Shown here: one piece after another, positions 10,775 through 21,240 of the stretch
Layout: each line of letters opens with the position of its first letter
How positions within the stretch are numbered: position 1 is the stretch's first letter
The notes under the pieces: generated by a model
What the model saw: the letters and a program-made list of their open reading frames with translations, nothing else
The model's database searches: none
What the model was told of the DNA's origin: nothing
Source: Hirsutella rhossiliensis
Taxonomy: Eukaryota; Ascomycota; Sordariomycetes; Hypocreales; Ophiocordycipitaceae
Direction of reading: 5' to 3'
NCBI RefSeq assembly: GCF_020360975.1
Contig: NW_025408686.1
Coordinates: 124,001-188,000 of the forward strand
Length of the DNA: 64,000 nucleotides
Translations under genes and position numbers: made by a program

Positions 10775-11019
10775 TTAGGTAGGAATGCACACCAAATACG
10801 CGCCTGCCGTGGTAGTAAGGGCGTGTTCAGCCGTCCACGGGGCGGCTTTACGCGACACTTAAACGCCGCGCTATGACGCATAACGCGCGTTATTTCGTGT
10901 CTTTAGACGCTTCAATTTATTGCTTTAATCTGCCATACACGCTGGGTATCATAAAATGCGTTTAGACGCCTGTGGAATAGGTGCAGGCATATTTGGCTGC
11001 GTAGCACACCAAAATTAGT

Positions 11020-11058
11020 GTCCAGCGGTTTTGGCCCTGTCCAGAGGTTTTGGCGCCA
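11020..11058 (+). repeat. Imperfect direct repeat near pogo-1 and the kinase gene
   Basis: GTCCAGCGGTTTTGGCCC is followed at once by TGTCCAGAGGTTTTGGCGCC, two near-copies of about 18 bases. Repeated subterminal motifs of this kind occur at the ends of pogo-type elements, so this may mark the right end of pogo-1. No matching inverted copy was found left of 9407. It also lies in the upstream region of the kinase gene. Confidence 0.4.
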
Positions 11059-11237
11059 ACTTAGGGGTAGGGGCCCCAAGTTGGCTTACGGAGGTACGAA
11101 GGAACATGCCAACGGGTAAGCATGGTAACGTCGCTGCCCGCGACACGCACGTGATCGGTCGCGTGAATGATTTTTTTGTTTACCTCTCCCTTTCTTTCGC
11201 TTTACAGACAATTAGCAGAGCTCTACCCGACACCAGA

Positions 11238-13532
11238 ATGACTCTTACGAAGCAACAAATCAAGGCTATCTCAGACCGCCCGTTTAACGATACACTTAAT
11301 CACATTCGAGACAAGCTACGCAACTTCAATGAGTCCGACGACCTGCGGCAAGAAGATATTGCAAGCCTCTTGGGCGCTTTGGTCGCCTCTCCAGCCGCGT
11401 TCACCCTTCCGTCCCCAGACGGAAGCGGCAGCGTGGCAGTCAGGCTGCTCTCCATATTACAGCATGTTCGAGGAGACGGAGTAAAATCTGACCTATTCCG
11501 CCCTCTCGTTCGTCGCGTCATCGCCAGAGCTCCCGACATCGACACTTGGGAAGCTGTTTTCAATGTCATCGAATCTCTCAGCGCCCTCACTCCCCCGTCG
11601 AGCATCGCCCCAACCTACAAGGGAACACCCGTCAAGACCAGCTCGAGCCGACTTTCCGATAGCGAAACACGCGACATTGTCGAAGGGGAGCTCTTCTTCG
11701 AGATAAAAGATTGCACCTTTCGCAATGTGGGCGGATTCTGCGACAAGTTCTTTGACTCCAAGAGCTGGCGCAAAGAACAGAAAAATATGCTGAAGAGGAT
11801 GATGGCAGCGCACGACGGAAAGGAATGGACGGACTTCCCGTCCAATCCCGACGAAAACCCGGTCTGGGCATGGCTCTGTGCGCTTGAAGAACGCTTCTTG
11901 ATTGATGCACCACACAAATTGTACACCACACGAACCGCCAACCAGTTCAAGGAACGGAAAGGCCAGATGGACCTTTTCTTTCAGATGCCAGACAGGGAAG
12001 CTAACAGCACCTTTACCTACAAGGACGTCCTTGTCGTTGGAGAGCAAAAGAAGTCATACGATACAAGCAGGTTCAAGGCGGATATCCTCCAACTTACGCG
12101 CTATGTGCGAGGTGTCTTCGCCGACCAGCCGACTCGCCGATTTGTCCACGCGTTCTCCCTCTGCTCTTCAAAGATGGAGCTCTGGGTCTTCGATCGGTCT
12201 GGGCCGTATAGCTCGGGGTCATTCGATATTCACGACGAGCCGGACAAGTTCGCGCGAGCTCTTGTTGGATACGCTACGATGAGTGACGATGCGATGGGCC
12301 TGGATACGTTCATCGAACGAGAGGAGGGCCATCGCTATGCCACTCTGGAGGACGCAAGCAGCAACGAAACAAGAGTCAGGTTGGAGGAGCTGATAGTCAG
12401 GCAGTGCGCTATCGTGTGTCGTGGAACTACGTGCTATAAGACCCGAAATAGCCAGGTCGCGAAGTTCTCGTGGGTATCGGATAAGCGGAAGCTAGAGGTG
12501 GAGCAACTGAAGCTAGCGGAAGAACGGGGCGTCAAAGGAGTGGCCAGAATGGTGGCACATCGTCGAATCACCACCATTGGAGAGATGCGGGAGGGTCTGG
12601 AATTTCCGAAGCATCACCGGTTCCGGGATGAGGCCGTTCACTTTGAAGATCCGCCGTCGGCCGCAGGAACGTCGGGCCACAAACGCAACTCATCGTCCGA
12701 TAACACGTCTGACAACATGTCTGGATCCAAGAGGCGGCGGTCCAACAGTCAGAAGTCGAAGTTGGCCACGGAGTTCAACGACCAGCTGTCGATCGGCAAG
12801 GCTAAGCCGAGCCTGTACAACCCTGGCGAGGACCTGTGGGAGAGCAGGATATATTCCTGTCTTGTCGTCTCACCAGCCGGCCGTGTCATCGGCGACTTCA
12901 AGACGATCAAGGAACTGCTGCAGTCGATGCGAGATGCAATCAGGGCGCACCAGTCTCTCTATGTGACTGGCAAGATTCTCCACCGCGACATCTCTTCAAA
13001 TAACATCATAATTACGAAACCTGAGATGGCGGATGGCTTCAAGGGCATGCTCATCGACCTTGACCTGGCCAAAGTGAGAGACAGTGGCCCGAGCGGAGCG
13101 CGGCACCAAACCGGCACGATGCAGTTTATGGCAGTGGAGGTGCTGCGCAAGGCCGATCACACCTACCGCCATGATCTCGAGTCGTTCTTCTACGTTTTGC
13201 TTTGGATGTGTGCGCGCGAATCATGGACCAAGAAAAATTTTAGCCGCGGGGAGGAGCCGCCTAAGGAGAGCCTTCTTCGGAAATGGGAGATCGGAAGCTT
13301 CAAAGACATTGCTCGGATCAAAGCAGGTGACATGGCCATGGATGGGCTTGAAGGGATAATGAGCGAATTTCCAGAGGCGTTGGATGTTGTTAAGCCGCTC
13401 TGTCTCAGGATCAGGTCGATAATGTTTGGAGACATAGCGAGGTTGAGTTTTGGAACACCTGCAGGAGACCCAGACCAACTTTACAGGCCCATTATAGCCG
13501 CCTATGATGAGGCTGTAGGTAAGCTGAATTGA
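11238..13532 (+). CDS. FunK1-type fungal protein kinase
   Basis: The open frame runs from 11031, but the ATG at 11238 (MTLTKQQIKAISDRPFNDTL) is preferred because the upstream codons lie in repeat-like DNA. That gives 764 residues. The N-terminal half matches the long regulatory part typical of FunK1 proteins. The kinase C-lobe is clear: GKILHRDISSNNIIIT (HRD-type catalytic loop with Asn), then LIDLDLAKV, where DLD replaces the canonical DFG, then GTMQFMAVEVL (activation segment) and YRHDLESFFYVLLWM. A basic Ser/Arg-rich patch (GSKRRRSNSQKSK, about residue 500) may be a nuclear localisation signal. The glycine-rich loop is poorly defined, as is usual in this family. FunK1 genes are expanded in filamentous fungi and often lie in accessory regions. 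No breaks were seen. Confidence 0.85.
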   Translation: MTLTKQQIKAISDRPFNDTLNHIRDKLRNFNESDDLRQEDIASLLGALVASPAAFTLPSPDGSGSVAVRLLSILQHVRGDGVKSDLFRPLVRRVIARAPDIDTWEAVFNVIESLSALTPPSSIAPTYKGTPVKTSSSRLSDSETRDIVEGELFFEIKDCTFRNVGGFCDKFFDSKSWRKEQKNMLKRMMAAHDGKEWTDFPSNPDENPVWAWLCALEERFLIDAPHKLYTTRTANQFKERKGQMDLFFQMPDREANSTFTYKDVLVVGEQKKSYDTSRFKADILQLTRYVRGVFADQPTRRFVHAFSLCSSKMELWVFDRSGPYSSGSFDIHDEPDKFARALVGYATMSDDAMGLDTFIEREEGHRYATLEDASSNETRVRLEELIVRQCAIVCRGTTCYKTRNSQVAKFSWVSDKRKLEVEQLKLAEERGVKGVARMVAHRRITTIGEMREGLEFPKHHRFRDEAVHFEDPPSAAGTSGHKRNSSSDNTSDNMSGSKRRRSNSQKSKLATEFNDQLSIGKAKPSLYNPGEDLWESRIYSCLVVSPAGRVIGDFKTIKELLQSMRDAIRAHQSLYVTGKILHRDISSNNIIITKPEMADGFKGMLIDLDLAKVRDSGPSGARHQTGTMQFMAVEVLRKADHTYRHDLESFFYVLLWMCARESWTKKNFSRGEEPPKESLLRKWEIGSFKDIARIKAGDMAMDGLEGIMSEFPEALDVVKPLCLRIRSIMFGDIARLSFGTPAGDPDQLYRPIIAAYDEAVGKLN

Positions 13533-14433
13533 GATGTTTGAGATACGGGCGCTACAGTAGCGTCCCTGAGGGTTATCGGCTGAGGGTTAAAACTAATGAC
13601 CTCCAAGCGAATGGAGAGAATCAGGTCGTCCGGATGCAGTGGCATGTACCGCATGCCGCCTGCCGTTGGATTTTGCCGCTGAAAGTTCAGCTCCCTGTAC
13701 GACGCCCATGCGAGACATTTCGCGGCAGAGACATGCTCTTATCCTTCTCTTTGTCGCAAACTGTCACGAAAAATCAAGGTGACAAGCTCAATTGAACATC
13801 AAATCTCACAAGCAACGCTCCAATCGACTACCACCCTTTGAACAAGGGATCGCGTTGCGCCTTGTCATAACCTCGGCTATTCTTTGGGCCGCAAACAGCC
13901 GGAGTGGTGCCTAAACTCGACTTATCGCGGGATTGCTATCACATGCTCCCCCACTTCTCGTTTATCTCCAACAAGAGAGCCAGCAATCACCTCGCTTTCG
14001 TAAAGCTCAAGACACTTCGGGCCAATGTGCTCGTGTTGACAACCAAGTCGGGCAGATCAGTCCGCCTCGCTCCATACTCGAGCGAAACGCAGGCGGCCAT
14101 ATCACACATGCAGCCGGTGATTACCTGCTGAACTCCGTTGTAATGCCCGAGGTACGATTAGTCGTTGAGTGTCGCTTGGCAGTTGTTAATATCATGGCAG
14201 GCCGAGCAAACGGTTAATGGTGCCTACGAAATCATCGCATATTATTACTTCCCGCCGGTAGACTATCCAAGGATCATGTACTGGCGTGCTGGTGGCAGCA
14301 GCATCGCTGTAGGTCCCCCAGACGGTGTTGTACCTGAAAAGACGGCCACAGAGAATTCCAAGGGCAGGGATCTTCAAAGCGGAATGGGTGTATATGTCAT
14401 AGACACGGAATTTAAGTTGATACGGGCTTCAAG
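13533..14433. other. Intergenic region, no supported gene
   Basis: Short frames of up to 94 codons occur on the plus strand between 13904 and 14437. They overlap each other, lack recognisable motifs and show no sign of splicing between them. The 90-codon frame ending at 14437 is convergent with the minus-strand gene that begins at 14434. I see nothing else in this stretch. Confidence 0.4.
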
Positions 14434-15524
14434 TTAGTAGTATAGTGCATCGAAAAGTGGCTTTCCAACTTCAAAGCCAACATATAACAAGACGACATAG
14501 TCCTCCCCGTCGCGGAGGATCGTCATAGCGTCCGTGCAAGTAGACTTTCCCGTCGCCTTTTCTTGCTGCCTTAAGAGGCTAGACTTCACGCCACCGAACA
14601 ATACATCCCCCAACATGTCAACCAATTCATCAAATGGTCCAGTCCGAGTAGCCGAAATGTGCCTGCCAACTTCGGCACAAACCCATATCTGCAACACGAA
14701 ATCTGCTCCACCCCATGGAGCCATCCGTAAATTCACCGCCGCCGTGTGCTGCAGCATGTTCTCGGCCTTCTCGCGACTCCTTTTGTCGCTCCGGTTCAAC
14801 CCTACGAAAAGATAGTTCTGAACAACAGATTTTGCCCCACTCACAGTTGCTAGCACTCTCACCTTGTTCCCGTAAGCCACAAGCGGCGGCTCATGCGGTC
14901 CACCGCTGGCTGATGAAATAAGCGGGCGAGAGATGGATTGTACGACGGCAGAAGTCTGCAGTTTACTTCCATAGAGATGAACAAAAACCTCTTGGTCCAG
15001 TCAGCATAGCCAACGACACGGATGGTTGACTTACCAGAAAGGTACAAATGCCCTAGCCTTGAGTCCTCTTTGGCGACGTCGTCATGATAATCTTGCCAAA
15101 ACTTGGGGAGTTGGAATTCTTGAGTCATCTCCCGAACGCTATCTGGGATTCCGTTGTTGTCGAGAGACTTCAGGAGTCCCATGGACAGAAAACGGACGAG
15201 AACTGTGAACCCGACCACATCGACAGATTGGGTACTGAGACCAGAGGTTCCGGAGCCATCAGTATAGCGAATCCGTGCCGTTGCGATGGCGTTTTTTGAG
15301 GCAAAGCGGTACCGAAAGCCAGCGCCTTTATCACGTGAATTTTGTAGCATGAAAGTGACGTCGCTTTGCAGTTTGTCCAACAACGCCCCTGCCTTTCTCT
15401 TCACGCCCTTCGCGACTGATGATATCTCAGTACCCATAAGTTCGTGCAGGGTCGTTTTGCGATTGGTTGACAACTCAAGTCTTTGTGCATGAGGTTGAGG
15501 GATGAAAGACGTTAAGGAGTGCAA
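14434..15524 (-). CDS. Unknown protein in two overlapping frames (intron or frameshift)
   Basis: Two minus-strand frames overlap at 14859-14880. The upstream one (15524-14859, 221 codons) starts MHSLTSFIPQPHAQRLELST and contains KGVKRKAGALLDKLQ and SKNAIATARIRYTDG. The downstream one (14880-14434, 148 codons) contains VRVLATVSGAKSVVQNYLFV and GPFDELVDMLGDVLFGGVKS. Both look like ordinary globular sequence and probably belong to one gene of about 340 residues. I tried GTAAAC at 14966 as a donor with the nearby CAG acceptors, but no combination kept frame, so a frameshift is equally possible. No domain was recognised. The 5' end lies next to motifs related to the 17-bp minisatellite. Confidence 0.45.
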
Positions 15525-15902
15525 GTGATTGCAAAAGTACTAGTCGTGCAATTGCGAGCGATTATTGCAAGTGGTTGCAGAGTGCGAGCGGTTGCGGTAT
15601 TTATGTGTCTTCATATGCATGTGTAACCCTGCCAGATAAGGTATATGACCAGGGGTCGGCGGGGCGCTCAAACCAGCAATATAGCACGAATCTGAAAGAG
15701 TGTTCCCCCGTTCCCTTCCCTCCTGCAGCACCTGCCCGATGAGGAATTACTAGCAGTCTTCAAGGACCTGTGCACCGTCGACCTGCAGCGCGATTTTCGT
15801 TATCGAACGGAATGGTATCATGCGTCAGCCCCCAACGTGAGAACGCCGAACAGGTTCATCCGCTCCCCGTCTTCGGTGCAATGGTCAACCCTCGTTCAAG
15901 TA

Positions 15903-16062
15903 GAATGCAAGCCGCTATGGAGTGCAAACCGTTGCAGAATGCAAGCCGTTGCAGAGTGCAAGCCGTTGCAGAGTGCAAGCCGTTGCAGAATGCAAGCCAG
16001 TGCAGAATGCAAGCCAGTGCAGAATGCAAGCCAGTGCAGAATGTAAGCTAGTGCAGAGTGCT
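15903..16062 (+). repeat. 17-bp minisatellite, about nine units
   Basis: A 17-base unit, consensus GAATGCAAGCCGTTGCA, repeats head to tail. Eight full units begin at 15920, 15937, 15954, 15971, 15988, 16005, 16022 and 16039, preceded by a degenerate one at 15903 and followed by a partial one. The first full units read CCGTTGCA and the later ones CCAGTGCA, so two sub-arrays can be told apart. Because 17 is not a multiple of three, each frame gives a repeated peptide. Single related units occur upstream near 15517-15533 and 15565-15595, at the start of the minus-strand gene. Confidence 0.95.
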
Positions 16063-16792
16063 ACCCTTGAAGCCATTGGCTCCGCAGCCCTCTGGACGCC
16101 AGCTTAGTGTATGGCAGGTAACCTTATTGCTCAGGGAGGATCTCGACCACTTAAAGCCCAAAGCTAATCAGTACATGAGTTGCCAGCTGTCTTGTGTGAT
16201 ATGAATTGTACCGCCATCCCCGTCCCCTACATCAGAGTACATTGCCCGCGTAACATTTTACACTGCTTTCTAAGCCGATAGAGGTGATAGAAAGCAGGGG
16301 GCAGCTTAAGACCTTTGAAGGGATGTACGAAATGCGCAAGCCATCGTTTCTCATGATGCAGGTGGGGGTAGGCTGAACTTCCTTAGAGATACAGAGCAAG
16401 TGCGCAGCACTTCTGTCAACCTACCAATGGGCGCCTTAATCCATGGTTGGTGGCTTGTCCGAACCGAATCGGTGTGGGAGCTTGCAGTAGTCTCTCCGCG
16501 GCAGCGCGTAACTAGTCTTGACTGATCAATCTAGTACCGGGCTGCCGCTCTGCATGTGCGCCGCAGGTGACACGGCCAAACGACGTAGCATTACTAGCAT
16601 AGTTCTGCGACAGCTTCTTGTCGAAGTCATAGCTCTTCTTCACAACTTAGGTGTAGAAAAGGTGCTGGCAGCCATGGGGCTGGATTTCTGACATATAAGG
16701 CATTGAATGGCGCATACATGGACAAATTCATCACCATCACGAGTCTTCCGCGACCCAAAAAGGCACTGTCAAACTACCGGCAGAAATAAAAG
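16063..16792. other. Intergenic region, no supported gene
   Basis: No frame longer than about 60 codons with a plausible composition and no repeat or terminal signature was seen between the minisatellite and the next small frame. Confidence 0.4.
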
Positions 16793-17275
16793 ATGGCATC
16801 ACATATTGCCACACAAGGCTCGATTAGGTGCGGCCACCTCAACGAGGTTGATCAGAAGAAATGCACCCATCACCAGCCGTGCCGACTTGGAGTCCAACCC
16901 TTTCAGATCATCACCGAAACGTGCAAGACGTGCGTGCAGGACAAAGGACTCCGCGAAAATTTCCACAACCTCAAAGATGAACTATCTTTACTCCGCTACT
17001 GGTACTGCCGAAGGCTCAGTGAAGATAGAAACTTTTGGGGGCCTTTCAGGTTGGGTGCGGGAGTGCGCATCCCTGTTCCGAAGAGCATCAGCGCCGAGAT
17101 GGAAAGAAGTATGCGCGGAATATGGCAGGAAGACTTCAGAAGATTTGTCAAATTAACAAGTTGCGGTGCGAGCGTGGTTTTCATTGAAGGTCAGGGAACT
17201 TCCGACCTCCCTAGTCAAGGCGAGCATAAACGCATGCAAGCCAAAGTGCATGAACCAGGTTGTATGCAGTGCTAG
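16793..17275 (+). CDS. Small hypothetical protein with cysteine pairs
   Basis: A 160-codon frame starts MASHIATQGSIRCGHLNEVD. Cysteines and histidines are grouped in the first 50 residues (CGHLN, CTHHQPC, CKTCVQDKG), which could form a small zinc-binding fold. The rest is mixed and ends in an isolated Cys pair. An alternative frame from 16707 overlaps it. I know no family for it and it may be a chance frame. No intron signals were evaluated convincingly. Confidence 0.35.
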   Translation: MASHIATQGSIRCGHLNEVDQKKCTHHQPCRLGVQPFQIITETCKTCVQDKGLRENFHNLKDELSLLRYWYCRRLSEDRNFWGPFRLGAGVRIPVPKSISAEMERSMRGIWQEDFRRFVKLTSCGASVVFIEGQGTSDLPSQGEHKRMQAKVHEPGCMQC

Positions 17276-17691
17276 TGATGCCGATCTACTGGATGGCCTC
17301 ATAACCGGGGGCCGACCACATTGACCAGTTGAAGACGTGCCGTTCCGCCCACCCTACTTTGACCAGGCCGCTTCAATGTGGAGGAAGCTCACCCGCCTCA
17401 TGTATGTAAATCATATCAACTATAGCCCAGTCTCAAGGCAATGACAATATAACCTTACTATGACAAAGTACCCATTACCACCTCACTTTGAGTATGCATG
17501 CTCATTTGCAAAGCGGCTAGACAACGTCCTGCGGCTCTCTTCATCTAAGCGTTACTTTCCAAGTACCAAAATTCGCTTTTATGACTTAGCCTTAAAGCAC
17601 GTCTCGTTCCGAGTAAACCCCGTGCTCATATTCTCATTACTTTACGTCCGAATTCCGCTCTCTTCATCATTCAAGATTGCTGCATTTCGAC

Positions 17692-18590
17692 ATGGATGAC
17701 GAGATTACCGTCAAGGAGATCATCGAGGCTGGTGTCGTGTTTGCCGTGACCACGGTCTTTCTGGCCCCTTACCTGTACTGGATGATTAGAGTCAAGCCAC
17801 GAGAAGCTTCGCGTAAGCGAACTTGGGCGTTGATTCCCACAGCATGTCTCTTCTTGGGTGCCGGACTAATAGTCGCCGTTTTGTTCGGCAGTGCGAAAAA
17901 TGCACTCCTACCAGGCGCCCTTGCCTACCCCTTCTTCATGGCCTGGAAAGGGGTCACCATGTTGTGCGTCGACATCATCGAGGTACTACCCATTCAGGCC
18001 CGCCTAGTTATCTCCCCAATATACTCATTGGTTTACAGCTTATTCAAGTTGTCGATCCCTTGATTGACGCCTATTTTTCTCACGCCGTCAATCGGGCGAG
18101 AATCATCATTTTTGGACTGGTATTGGTCTTTCACCTTCCCTTTATTGGGGCGATCGTCTGGCAATTCAGGCGACCTGACGTCGAATACTGGTGGGCTGCT
18201 CCAATGGTGTCTCACTTGACTACCGTTATTATGGTTATGGCGATATGGAGGAAGACACAGTGTTTCCGTCGTTTTGACCGGTGCTCTAACCAGCCTCAGC
18301 CAGAGCAGCCGACGGCAAACCAGGGGATGCCGTGGCTTGGAGCAGTAAGCGGATTGGTATTCTTAGCGTCATCTGTGCTCCTAGTATGTTCTGTAACTGG
18401 TTGGGTGAGACACCAGTTTGGAGGTCAGTGTGGGCTTTGTTTGGCGATTTTATTTATGCCAGCAGTACCTCTAGACAGTATGATAAGAGATCACCAGAGG
18501 AAACGGGTAGATAGAGAGATGGAGATGCAACTGTCTGTAGTGGTAAAATCTGGCACGGAACGGTCGACAGAGCACCTGGTATCATTCTGA
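17692..18590 (+). CDS. Predicted multi-pass membrane protein, two exons
   Basis: Exon 1 runs 17692-17982 from an ATG (MDDEITVKEIIEAGVVF). A 56-base intron with GTACTA donor and TTTACAG acceptor spans 17983-18038, and exon 2 runs 18039-18590. The join keeps frame (DIIE followed by LIQVVDPLIDAYF) and yields about 280 residues. Hydrophobic segments recur: VVFAVTTVFLAPYLYW, TACLFLGAGLIVAVLF, IIIFGLVLVFHLPFIGAIVW, VSHLTTVIMVMAIW, GLVFLASSVLLVCSV and LCLAILFMPAV. This suggests six or seven transmembrane helices, followed by a charged C-terminal tail. The family was not recognised. A role in transport or membrane-bound synthesis cannot be told apart from sequence alone. The gene appears intact. Confidence 0.7.
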
Positions 18591-19128
18591 GGGCACTCAA
18601 TCAGAGCGACAGTAATTTACACCACTGTCACCCTCTGCCTACGACTACTTCCTTTAATTCGAGCATCCCAAGTTTGGGCAGCGCGCAGATGCCGCGTTCA
18701 GGTCGACGCGACCGCTCTACGTAATCTTTTGTCAGACATTTGGCTCCACACGGGTCAGAGATGGCATCAGGCAATTGATGAGAATTATCTAAAGAACAAG
18801 AAGTGAATGAACGAAAGCACGGAGTTGTGCAGCTCTTTATACACAAATGAAAGGTCCGTCGCGTGATTACGCAGTAGCGGTTGCCTAGCAGGCAACAGCG
18901 GCGTTGCGAGTAACATCGCCACTTCATGAATAATCATCCTAGGCAGGCTTGATATGCGACATCTTTCCATATTTGAAAGTGCGACGCAAAGGTGCCTCCC
19001 AAAGTATTAAAGGAACCCTTGTCCTCCGCATATATTATCTCATATATATGACCTTCAGTTCGGCGACAATCTCCTTGACCGACGTGCCCAATTAGTTCAC
19101 GCAAATTCCCACCAGTCGTCTGAGAAAC
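18591..19128. other. Intergenic region, no supported gene
   Basis: Only short minus-strand frames of less than 100 codons with no motif are present. The AT-richer stretch near 19028-19050 contains ATATATTATCTCATATATATG, which may belong to the upstream region of the following small gene. Confidence 0.35.
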
Positions 19129-19497
19129 ATGCCCCAGAGAAGGACTTCCTTTGACTCGAAGAAGGGCTTGCTCAAGAGAAGCGGCTCGCCTGGCTCCGGC
19201 CTCCACGTTATAGAAAATGTTCAGGAGTCCAGCTGTGCCCTGCCCACATGCCCGAATGAAGCATCAATTCTATCTGAAAATGGGGGGGACGACGAGTGGA
19301 CTGCCGGCGACTACAGTTCTGATGAGAGTGGCGAGCCGACCATGGATTGGCAGCTGTTCCAGCGTACTGTACCCCATCCTGGGACAAGGCAGCGACAATC
19401 ACTCATCACACTTATGCTGGAGAGTGAAAGAACGCACAGGCAATCTCTGACAAGCGCAGCAGCGAGGCGCCTCGGTCCAACGTTTAAAACACTCTAG
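19129..19497 (+). CDS. Small protein resembling fungal DUF3295-type proteins
   Basis: The 122-codon frame starts MPQRRTSFDSKKGLLKRSGS. A Ser/Asp-rich acidic middle (GDYSSDESGEP) comes before the block DWQLFQRTVPHPGTRQRQSL and ITLMLESERTHRQSLTSAAA. From memory of the family, the arrangement of an acidic stretch, then LFQR, then a basic SLIT-type segment followed by Ala/Ser-rich sequence resembles fungal regulatory proteins annotated with DUF3295. I could not align it. It is much shorter than the family usually is, so it may be a degenerate copy or a stand-alone C-terminal module. No intron was needed. Confidence 0.45.
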   Translation: MPQRRTSFDSKKGLLKRSGSPGSGLHVIENVQESSCALPTCPNEASILSENGGDDEWTAGDYSSDESGEPTMDWQLFQRTVPHPGTRQRQSLITLMLESERTHRQSLTSAAARRLGPTFKTL

Positions 19498-19699
19498 CTA
19501 CATGCGACCGTGGGAAGGCCACGACACCTCCATCGCCACGAGCGATTGTCGTGGCATGCTCAGTTGCTCACGGCCGAGTTGAGTGACACTCTCCGAATTG
19601 GGCTTCGTCCGGGGAAGGCAGCAAGGAACATTCGCAACCGACACCGCGATCAATCATCAGCACGTACCGGAATCGCAAGATTCGCTGAATTCAAGACAA

Positions 19700-21240
19700 T
19701 TTCCAAAAAGTCTTACATGAAGGCAAGCGAAGTTAACGCTGGCTCGTGGAACACATATCTATTGGAGGAGGCATTTGGGACGATTACCATTCCAGGGGCT
19801 GGTGAAGACTCACAATTAGAAATCAATACGTTCATCTTGCAAGGCCCCTTCATTGTTCCTTCGAGACCTATAGACTCGTTGCCTTTTGCGCCCCTATCCA
19901 GGAGATTGCCATCTTCGCTCAGGCGCTTGAAATTCCGCACACATCCTCCGGGAGATTTGGTCATGGAACTTCTGCTCGCGTTGCCTGGTGTGTCGTGAAG
20001 ACCCTCGAGGAGAATACTGACAGAATCTCATGGTGATATTGACTGAACTGCGATGAGGGAGAGTGAAATCCAGTTCAACTTTTTCGTCCTGTCCGCCATC
20101 GATGGAGCCGTGGGCCTCTACTCGATGGCAGGCACTGAACAAAGTGACCTGGAATGCAAGCCCAGGAGAACAGTTCTCCTTCCCGTCGCTACGAGAGGAA
20201 GAGTGATCAGCCTCTCGAAGATCGCTTGGTGCCAGTGTCAGCTGCGTGTCGGTTGTAGGTGACTCTGCAATCTCATCTTGCGCACGTTTGTCGCCACGGC
20301 TCGTGTCTTTATATTGGGTCACGGTCTCTAAAACCTCTGGTGTTGGCGATTCAGAACATAGAAGCCTGCCGAGAGCACGCAGTTGGCCAGTTTGTCCACA
20401 TGCAATCGACTCCGTATCCGTATACTCCTGGATCGTCGAGAGGGAGTCAGTCGACATGGCAGGCAGGAGGTTCTTCGTGGGATTCTTGCCGTTCATTGGC
20501 CTTCTGAGATTGCAAGAATACGAGAATGATGGGGGACCGGAGAAACGGGGTGGACCGGTGCTTAAGTGTCTCTATCCTCCACGCGACTGCGAACGAGCTG
20601 TCTTAGTTGAGCTTTTCCGTGACTCCTAATGTAGGCTCCAGCAAATCGTCCCGTACATTCTCTGCAGTGCAACTTTGGCCACCCCATGGCATCTTTCGGC
20701 TAGCTGTCCTTTGAGCCTTATTACTCTTTCGGGACGGTAGTTCGCTGTTGCTTGGCTGATGCCTGTGAGCCACCCCTGGAATGAATGTCTACCGTAACAG
20801 TCAGCCCGAGTACTTGCCTAGGCAGGACGCCTCCAGCTTCTGCATCTACGCGCCGATAATATCCGCGGTTTCTTCACATCCATCAGCAGCCGACCTCCGA
20901 ATAGGCACTAGGACGAAGAGTGACTGGGCGGACCGTCTCATCCGCATGATGCAGACCGGCCCGCAGCTCTCCTGCAGCGGGGGTCAGGGAGTGAGCGTGA
21001 CGCAGGACTCTGCCTGTTGATTTCTCTTCCCTTGGCTGGCCCCAAGTGGCAATATGTATTCATATGCATGGGAAGGTCGGGAGGTGGCAAAGCTTTCAGC
21101 GTACGAAGCCTCAGGACAAGGGACGGTTGCCCTCCTCGGCATCAGCTCTGGAAGAAGAAGGTAACCTCTGTAAGACCTGCATCGGAGTGAGCAGCTCCCA
21201 GGACGTGGTACAACTCACCAACCAACTCGCCACCCCTCCT
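19700..21240. repeat. Segmental duplication, copy 1
   Basis: This stretch is homologous, in the same orientation and order, to 22460-24050. Shared landmarks are GGAGGAGGCAT at the left, the 190-210 codon minus-strand frame, CTCCAGCTTCTGCATCTACG, GTGAGCGTGACGCAGGA, CTGCCTGTTGATTTCTCTTC and AAGAAGAAGGTA at the right. The copies differ by many substitutions and small indels, so the duplication is not recent. Edges are approximate. Confidence 0.8.
19894..20457 (-). CDS. Unknown protein, paralogue 1 of a tandem pair
   Basis: The ATG at 20457 (MSTDSLSTIQEYTD) is chosen because it aligns with the start of the second copy at 23207, although the frame is open to 20496. The product is 187 residues, hydrophilic and mostly disordered. 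The best conserved parts between copies are CGQTGQLRALGRLL, EIAESPT, SDGKENCSPGLAFQV, CHRVEAHGSIDGGQDE and RQREQKFHDQI. The string GKEN followed two residues later by Pro has the form of a KEN-box degron, but that motif is short and weak evidence. The frame is retained in both copies despite many nucleotide changes, which favours a real protein. No family was recognised. Confidence 0.5.
   Translation of the reverse strand: MSTDSLSTIQEYTDTESIACGQTGQLRALGRLLCSESPTPEVLETVTQYKDTSRGDKRAQDEIAESPTTDTQLTLAPSDLREADHSSSRSDGKENCSPGLAFQVTLFSACHRVEAHGSIDGGQDEKVELDFTLPHRSSVNITMRFCQYSPRGSSRHTRQREQKFHDQISRRMCAEFQAPERRWQSPG

Noticed and set aside
9200..11060. Terminal inverted repeats for pogo-1
   Set aside because: The repeated GTCCAG.GGTTTTGG motif on the right has no inverted partner on the left, so no element boundary was drawn.
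14860..14970. Intron with donor GTAAAC at 14966 in the unknown minus-strand gene
   Set aside because: None of the nearby CAG acceptors keeps the reading frame, so the join remains unresolved.
15770..16107. Plus-strand frames with repeated ECKPLQNASRCR-like peptides
   Set aside because: They are translations of the 17-bp minisatellite in all three frames and not evidence of a gene.
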